Shown here piece after piece: positions 1 through 6,490 of a stretch of 6,490 nt of DNA. The DNA is taken from assembly GCA_947505565.1 (NCBI GenBank), contig CANNLB010000168.1:1-6490 (forward strand), given 5' to 3'. Position 1 is the stretch's first letter; the number at the start of each line of letters is the position of its first letter. This DNA is from Acidobacteriota bacterium. GTDB taxonomy: Bacteria; Acidobacteriota; Terriglobia; Bryobacterales; Bryobacteraceae. The position numbers and the translations under genes are program-made. The notes below the pieces were generated by a model. The model was not told the DNA's origin, searched no databases, and was given only the letters and a program-made list of their open reading frames with translations.

Positions 1-855
1 CGCCGCGAAGCCGCCGACCCAGCGCAGGAGCTCCCCCTGGTCGGCGTGGGCCGACATGGCATCCAACGTCTCGATGGCGGCTCGGACGGGGACGTCCCTG
101 CCGAAGATCCGAAGCGTGCGTGCGCCCTCCCGGAGCGCTCGCCCGCGCGTGCCCTCCGCCTGGAAGCCGACCAGGAGCACGGTGGTGTGGGGATCGGAGA
201 GCCGTGCCGATAGGTGGTGCAGGATGCGCCCGCCGGTGGCCATCCCGCTCGCCGCGATGATGATGAGTGGCCCCACCACGTCATTGAGTCGTTTCGACTC
301 GGCCACCGTTCGAGCCAGAACGCACTGCTTGGCTCTGAGCAGGTGCCCCCCGGAGCCGACCCGGGACCGCAGCTCGGGATCGAGGTCGCCGAGATGCCTG
401 GTGTAGGCACCCGTCACCTCGATTGCCATCGGACTATCCAGATAGACCGGCAGCGCCGGGATCCGCCCCTCCTGCTCCAGCTTGTCGAGCCACCAGAGCA
501 GCTCCTGGGTGCGGCCCACGGCGAACGCCGGTATGAGGAGCGCTCCGCCGCGCGCGGCGGCCTCCCTGACGATCCGGGCCAGCTCGTCCTCGCCGTTCCC
601 CGGATGCTCCCGATCGCCGTAGGTGGATTCGAGCAGTAGGACGTCGGCCTCGCGAACGAGCTCGGGATCGGGCAGGACGGGCCGGCCCCAGCGGCCGAGG
701 TCGCCGGAGAACACCAGCCGGCGGGTTGCGCCGACCTGCAGATCCAGCTCGACCGTCGCGGCGCCGAGAATGTGGCCCGCGGGCCGGTAGGTCGTCGCCA
801 TGCCGTCGCAGGCGGAGAACGGCTCTCGCGTCGAACGCGCCTCCAGAAGACCCAG
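1..855 (-). CDS. Beta-CASP metallo-beta-lactamase RNA nuclease (YSH1/CPSF-like), partial at both ends
   Basis: This minus-strand frame is open from the left edge and encodes about 285 residues of a beta-CASP metallo-beta-lactamase, a zinc-dependent cytosolic RNA endo/exonuclease family. Visible landmarks, 5' to 3' on the minus strand: AGHILGAA (His at 772-774), FSGDLG (metal-ligand Asp at 700-702), ESTYGDREH with the motif A Glu at 628-630, IPAFAVGRTQE near 505-537, YLDSPMA near 430-450, SGMATGGR near 226-250 (motif B region), and MSAHAD with the motif C His at 46-48. The family is usually about 450 residues. The N-terminal 150 or so, including the HxHxDH metal-binding motif, are missing, and a short C-terminal piece lies beyond the left edge. 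The 5' loss coincides with a compositional break near 841-870. GC is about 72% over the first 120 bases, higher than the rest of the window. The family call is firm, the natural substrate is unknown, and the fragment alone would be inactive. Confidence 0.9.
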   Translation of the reverse strand, partial: MGLLEARSTREPFSACDGMATTYRPAGHILGAATVELDLQVGATRRLVFSGDLGRWGRPVLPDPELVREADVLLLESTYGDREHPGNGEDELARIVREAAARGGALLIPAFAVGRTQELLWWLDKLEQEGRIPALPVYLDSPMAIEVTGAYTRHLGDLDPELRSRVGSGGHLLRAKQCVLARTVAESKRLNDVVGPLIIIAASGMATGGRILHHLSARLSDPHTTVLLVGFQAEGTRGRALREGARTLRIFGRDVPVRAAIETLDAMSAHADQGELLRWVGGFAA

Positions 856-870
856 GGCGGCGGCCGGATT
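841..870. other. Probable chimeric or recombination junction
   Basis: Two unrelated genes, each lacking its 5' part, abut head to head here. To the left, the nuclease frame still looks family-like up to about 853 (residues ALGLLEARSTREPF). To the right, the dehydrogenase frame is family-like from about 856 (GGGRIINIGSG). The joint contains a GC-rich stretch, CCAGGGCGGCGGCCGG, that both frames tolerate, so the exact base is ambiguous. My hand counts give 44 C and 43 G in bases 1-120, against 49 C and 24 G in 901-1020, so strand skew and GC change across the point. No insertion-sequence end, target duplication or attachment site is visible. Assembly error, misjoined clone or true illegitimate recombination cannot be told apart from sequence alone. 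Confidence 0.75.
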
Positions 871-1227
871 ATCAACATCGGCTCCGGCTGCAACAAAGTC
901 GCTTTTCCCCACCTCGTGAACTATACCGCCTCCAAAGGCGGTCTCGAACAGCTCACCAAAGTCGCCGCCGTCGAGCTCGGCAAATTCAACATCACCGTCA
1001 ACTGCGTCGCCCCCGGCTCCATCGAAGTTGAACGCACCAAAGAAGAAGCCGGCGATTACGCCGGCACCTGGTCCAAACTCACACCCCTCGGCCGCATCGG
1101 TACCCCGCAAGACATCGGCCGCGCCGTCTACTTCTTCTCTAGCGATCTCGCCGACTTTGTCTCAGGGCAAACGCTTTATGTCGACGGCGGCCTTTTTGCC
1201 AAGCCCCACTGGCCTTACGACGTTTAG
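856..1227 (+). CDS. Short-chain dehydrogenase/reductase (SDR), C-terminal half
   Basis: This is the C-terminal 123 residues of a classical SDR, an NAD(P)-dependent oxidoreductase with a Rossmann fold and normally about 250 residues. The catalytic triad is intact: Ser in INIGSG at 883-885, Tyr in YTASK at 922-924 and Lys at 934-936, with the usual Ser-13-Tyr-3-Lys spacing. NCVAPGSI follows, then PLGRIGTPQDIG and the typical SDR ending SGQTLYVDGG. The stop is TAG at 1225-1227. The N-terminal half with the TGxxxGIG dinucleotide-binding loop is absent, because the frame runs into the foreign nuclease sequence left of about 856. The upstream reading frame continues only as antisense of that gene. 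Composition and C-over-G skew match the sequence to the right, so it likely belongs to the same genome as gyrB. Substrate cannot be predicted. As present it could not bind cofactor. Confidence 0.86.
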   Translation, partial: GGGRIINIGSGCNKVAFPHLVNYTASKGGLEQLTKVAAVELGKFNITVNCVAPGSIEVERTKEEAGDYAGTWSKLTPLGRIGTPQDIGRAVYFFSSDLADFVSGQTLYVDGGLFAKPHWPYDV

Positions 1228-2127
1228 CTTCAACTTCTCCAACTCCTTTTCGCCCTCCGGCGTATTGAGCTCCCAATACTTCATCCGCTTGCTAGCGAGC
1301 ATCACCGCCATAACCCCCTCGCTGCTGTTGTAGCGCACCACCCGATGAGGCGCCGCCTTCTCCACAAGGAAGGACCGCCAGCGCTTTCCCACCGCCATCT
1401 TGTACTCGTCAAAATCCGGCGCCACCTCCATTCGCGACAGTAAGGCCTCCTCCCACCGCGCCGGGCCCTCCTTGTACCGAGAAACCTGCAGGGCCAACAT
1501 CATCGCCACCTTCTTTGTCTCCCCCGGTTTCATTACCGGCCGCGCCATCCCCCGCGCCCACAGCATCAACCCATCCTCGCTAATTCCCAACTCCGGGTAT
1601 CGGACGAGCACCTCTTGGTCCCCCTCCCCGTCGAAATAGCTATGGCTCTCCACTCGAATCGCCGACTCATTAAACAGCGCCGACTTGAACAGATTCCCGC
1701 ACCACTCCTGGCTCGACCAAGTCACCTTCGTCGGCGCTCCCGCCGGCTTCCCATTCACCGACCGCAAAGCCACAAACGCCGAAAGCTGCAAGTTGTAATC
1801 GTAAATCCCCGTCTGGAAATTCTCCACCAAATTCAACTTCATCACCGGGAACTCATCCTTCGCCGGCCTCACGCCCGGATCACTTTTCACCCGCAGCGAG
1901 TTCGAAAACGTCTCCGCTACCATGATCGCCACCGCGGTCCCTTTCCGCGGCACCCCATAGCGCGGATACGTCAGATCATAGCTCGTCAACTCCGCCTCCC
2001 CGTCCCCCCAGATCTTCCAAAACTCCGCATCGTACTTCGGCTCGTCCCCAGAAACCACGACCTTCGGCGTCTCCGTCGCCGGCGCGCAACCCACTAGCAC
2101 CATCAGTAAACACAGCCAATATCTCAT
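1162..2127 (-). CDS. Putative lipoprotein of unknown function, 321 aa
   Basis: The start is ATG at 2127-2125. It is chosen because it gives a lipoprotein signal: MRYW, a short hydrophobic core, and the lipobox LVGC with Cys14, so mature protein would be membrane-anchored outside the cytoplasm. A Shine-Dalgarno GAGGA sits seven bases upstream. The ATG overlaps the methyltransferase stop as ATGA, suggesting translational coupling. The mature part is soluble and has one or two Trp-rich conserved-looking blocks: EFWKIWGDGEAELTSYDL near residues 35-52, NFQTGIYDY near 103-111, SSQEWCG near 138-144, and HSYFDGEGDQE near 162-172. From memory these resemble a widespread bacterial family often annotated, probably wrongly, as 'septum formation inhibitor Maf'. 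It has none of the compact Maf pyrophosphatase features. I infer no function. The last 20 residues (302-321) lie antisense to the dehydrogenase gene and look like an extension. The frame also stays open upstream to 2361, but those codons are antisense-like shadow inside the methyltransferase gene. Confidence 0.83.
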   Translation of the reverse strand: MRYWLCLLMVLVGCAPATETPKVVVSGDEPKYDAEFWKIWGDGEAELTSYDLTYPRYGVPRKGTAVAIMVAETFSNSLRVKSDPGVRPAKDEFPVMKLNLVENFQTGIYDYNLQLSAFVALRSVNGKPAGAPTKVTWSSQEWCGNLFKSALFNESAIRVESHSYFDGEGDQEVLVRYPELGISEDGLMLWARGMARPVMKPGETKKVAMMLALQVSRYKEGPARWEEALLSRMEVAPDFDEYKMAVGKRWRSFLVEKAAPHRVVRYNSSEGVMAVMLASKRMKYWELNTPEGEKELEKLKLNVVRPVGLGKKAAVDIKRLP

Positions 2128-2906
2128 GAAGGATTCCTCAATTTCCAAAGCACCTGCCGTATCATTCCCTGCCACTGTATAGCATCCCGCGACGACAAAT
2201 CCATCCGCCGCACGAGGCGCCGAAGCTTGAGATCCATAGACTCCACTACCCGTTCGTTTACATACCCGCTCAGGTCCAAAGCCTCGCGCACCAACCCTGT
2301 AAACCGGTCTACCACCTCGGTCGCCGCCAACTCCTGCCGCGCTGCCGGGGTCGCTTTCCATCGCCCTTCCCGGCTCAGCTCGTACAGCGTCACCGCCACC
2401 GCTTGACCCAAATTCATCGACCCATGTGGCTCCCGCGTTGGAATTCGCATCAGAAAATGGCAGTAGCTCATCTCGTCGTTCGTCAGACCAGACTTCTCTG
2501 AACCAAAAAGCAAAGCCGTCGGCCCGTTATGCTTCCGGATCCGCCTCGCGGCGTCTTCCAAGCGGTACAGCGGTAACTGCATCTCCCTGTTCCCCACCGA
2601 CGACGTCCCCACCACGAGTGTCGTATCCCCCACCGCATCGGCGATTGAAGGATACTCCCGCGCCGCCTCCACCACCGACCCCGCATGAGTCGCCGACTTC
2701 ACCTCGTCCACCGCCACCCGATAGGCATCCACCAATCGAAGGTCGGATAAGCCAAAATTACTCATCGCGCGCGCCGCGGCCCCGATATTGAGAGGATTGC
2801 GTGGACTGGCCAACACCACGCGATATAAAGCAGGATCCAAGCCCCCAGTGTAAACCGCCCCTGTGCGCCTGCGCCTCTTTCTTATCGCCCTCACCCCTCC
2901 GCTCAA
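2124..2906 (-). CDS. trmJ: TrmJ-family tRNA (cytidine/uridine-2'-O-)methyltransferase
   Basis: This encodes a SPOUT (SpoU/TrmH superfamily) 2'-O-ribose methyltransferase of 260 residues. It would use S-adenosylmethionine in the cytosol, and TrmJ members methylate position 32 in the tRNA anticodon loop. Motif 1 is NPLNIGAAARAMSNFG at residues 37-52. Motif 2 is LLFGSEKSGLTNDEM at 132-146. Motif 3 is IPTREPHGSMNLGQAVAVT at 155-173, with the family Asn at 165, and these form the knotted cofactor site. The C-terminal ~70 residues form a helical extension typical of TrmJ rather than TrmH or TrmL. The longest start is TTG at 2906-2904, with GAGGA ten bases upstream; no ATG or GTG start lies further upstream, since the frame is closed by TGA at 2966-2964. 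A basic N-terminal tail (residues 6-14, rich in Arg and Lys) precedes the domain, and a shorter start inside it is possible. TGA overlaps the lipoprotein ATG. Family call strong; exact tRNA target inferred. Confidence 0.85.
   Translation of the reverse strand: MSGGVRAIRKRRRRTGAVYTGGLDPALYRVVLASPRNPLNIGAAARAMSNFGLSDLRLVDAYRVAVDEVKSATHAGSVVEAAREYPSIADAVGDTTLVVGTSSVGNREMQLPLYRLEDAARRIRKHNGPTALLFGSEKSGLTNDEMSYCHFLMRIPTREPHGSMNLGQAVAVTLYELSREGRWKATPAARQELAATEVVDRFTGLVREALDLSGYVNERVVESMDLKLRRLVRRMDLSSRDAIQWQGMIRQVLWKLRNPS
2135..2139 (-). promoter_or_regulatory. Ribosome binding site of the lipoprotein gene
   Basis: GAGGA on the minus strand lies seven bases before ATG 2127-2125. It sits inside the last codons of the methyltransferase gene. 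It decides the start over the longer in-frame reading that would begin near 2361 and lack a signal peptide. Confidence 0.65.
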
Positions 2907-2917
2907 TCGCCCGTCGT

Positions 2918-2930
2918 CCTCAACCGAGCC
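2918..2930. repeat. 13-bp direct repeat, copy 1
   Basis: CCTCAACCGAGCC on the plus strand is identical to the copy at 3028-3040, 110 bases away. This copy carries most of the ribosome binding site of the methyltransferase gene. Flanking bases differ. Two matching 13-mers in a 444-base gap are unlikely by chance, though composition bias raises the odds. Confidence 0.6.
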
Positions 2931-2998
2931 TTCGACGGCACCGCCCCATGGGTAGCGACGGACTCAAACTACATCTCTCCGTCGCCAACGACCGCTAA

Positions 2999-3027
2999 AT
3001 TGTCCCTCACCACAATGCGCTCGCCAA
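2999..3027 (-). promoter_or_regulatory. Weak sigma70-like promoter candidate for the methyltransferase gene
   Basis: On the minus strand, TTGGCG (3027-3022) and GACAAT (3004-2999) are separated by 17 bases. Each hexamer matches four of six consensus positions. The pair would start transcription about 85 bases before the TTG start and just after the pilin-like remnant ends. A match this weak is expected by chance fairly often, and transcription may simply continue from gyrB. Confidence 0.2.
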
Positions 3028-3040
3028 CCTCAACCGAGCC
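3028..3040. repeat. 13-bp direct repeat, copy 2
   Basis: This is the second copy of CCTCAACCGAGCC. It overlaps the stop codon of the pilin-like remnant (TGA at 3032-3030). With copy 1 it brackets the 97 bases that contain most of the leader of the methyltransferase gene, so the pair could mark a small past duplication or deletion. Confidence 0.6.
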
Positions 3041-3284
3041 AAAATCCCCGAGCCCGGCACGCGCCGCCGCAGTCCTCGTCCACGAGCTCAAATCTAGCCA
3101 CCCCTTCGTTGTCGATACAGAACGACATACCGCTACCGGTCGTTCGCTCGACTTCCGCCGTCTTCTACCCCGCGACACTTCGCGGCATCGCCGCGTCCAC
3201 TCTTTTCGGCGTCCTGGCGCACACAAAGTGATAGTTGCGCGCCAGCCGCTTTTGAGTGTACAAACCTACCGCAAACAAGGCCAG
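3030..3284 (-). pseudogene. Degenerate pilin-like (type IV/II pseudopilin C-terminus) remnant
   Basis: One minus-strand frame runs from 3284 to a TGA at 3032-3030, interrupted once by TAG at 3167-3165. The 39 residues before the TAG include LARNYHFVCARTPKRVDAAM. The 44 after it include TTGSGMSFCIDNEGVARFE and then an acidic VDEDCGG. The pattern YxF...DA, then TGxxxFFxDxxGVxR, is what I remember from C-termini of acidobacterial prepilin-type proteins (GYTFTYTP...TGVRSFFTDQSGVIR), with similar spacing. No N-terminal GFTLIE pilin signal is present, and the frame is closed by TGA at 3287-3285 just after gyrB. No good start codon with a ribosome site is seen. It could be a truncated pseudogene, a frameshifted small gene with sequencing errors, or a chance frame. 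The acidic, Cys-containing composition argues against a mere shadow. The family match is from memory only. Confidence 0.35.
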
Positions 3285-3350
3285 TCACCACCCGATCCGC
3301 CCACTGCGAAGTAGCAGCCGAAGCCCGGCAACATTACCGCTACCCGCCGG

Positions 3351-6490
<3,140 letters not shown>

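Larger units (their letters stand above)
2907..3350. other. Gene-poor gap between gyrB and the methyltransferase gene
   Basis: No intact gene is convincing in these 444 bases. They hold a broken pilin-like remnant (3030-3284, minus), a 13-base direct repeat, one weak promoter-like site and the methyltransferase ribosome binding site. Just after the gyrB stop there is only a 4-bp GCCG/CGGC hairpin (about 3317-3329) with no T tract, so I do not call a terminator. Competing frames at 2969-3226 minus and 3000-3314 plus are Arg/Ser- or Pro-rich without family features and look like shadows. Confidence 0.6.

Noticed and set aside
414..896. Long open frame on minus and others on plus within 56-1031
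   Set aside because: These are Arg/Ser/Pro-rich shadows of the GC-rich beta-CASP nuclease frame and share none of the motifs of any family.
2128..2361. In-frame upstream extension of the lipoprotein by 78 residues
   Set aside because: It lies wholly within the methyltransferase gene in another frame, hides the signal peptide internally, and the ATG at 2127 has a good ribosome site.
2969..3226. 85-residue minus-strand frame in the gyrB-trmJ gap
   Set aside because: The Arg/Ser-rich composition looks like an out-of-frame reading of the more protein-like pilin-like frame, with no recognisable motif or convincing start.
3000..3314. 104-residue plus-strand frame in the same gap
   Set aside because: It has no family resemblance and no ribosome binding site, and the C-rich plus strand produces such Pro/Arg/Ser-rich frames throughout.
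3317..3329. Hairpin GCCG-AAGCC-CGGC downstream of gyrB
   Set aside because: The stem is only four base pairs with no T tract, too weak to call a terminator.

Overview
The window reads as part of a bacterial chromosome near a replication-initiation locus. The right-hand 5.6 kb looks like Acidobacteriota (Bryobacter/Solibacter-like). That placement is inference, from gene style, about 60% GC and a persistent strand asymmetry, not from a database match. A tight minus-strand gene series runs right to left: dnaN (5' end cut by the window edge), gyrB, a gene-poor gap holding a decayed pilin-like fragment, a TrmJ-type tRNA methyltransferase, and a lipoprotein of unknown function. dnaN and gyrB overlap by one base (TGATG), and the methyltransferase and lipoprotein genes by four (ATGA), so both pairs are probably translationally coupled. 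recF, which often separates dnaN from gyrB, is absent.

On the plus strand at 856-1227 lies the C-terminal half of a short-chain dehydrogenase/reductase. It converges on the lipoprotein gene and overlaps it by 66 bases.

The first ~855 bases are different: GC-richer, balanced in G and C, and occupied by a minus-strand beta-CASP metallo-beta-lactamase RNA nuclease. This gene runs off the left edge and also lacks its N-terminus. The nuclease and the dehydrogenase meet head to head at about 841-870, each missing its 5' portion, exactly where composition and strand skew change. An assembly chimera or a recent illegitimate join is the simplest reading.

Functionally, dnaN (sliding clamp) and gyrB (gyrase ATPase/TOPRIM subunit) are replication housekeeping genes, the methyltransferase modifies tRNA, and the lipoprotein is an envelope protein. 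No new defence, mobile or biosynthetic system is visible. The points most worth a second look are the chimeric join, the broken pilin-like remnant at 3030-3284, a Glu in place of the near-universal Asp in the gyrB EGDS motif, and the read-through-like tail on the lipoprotein.
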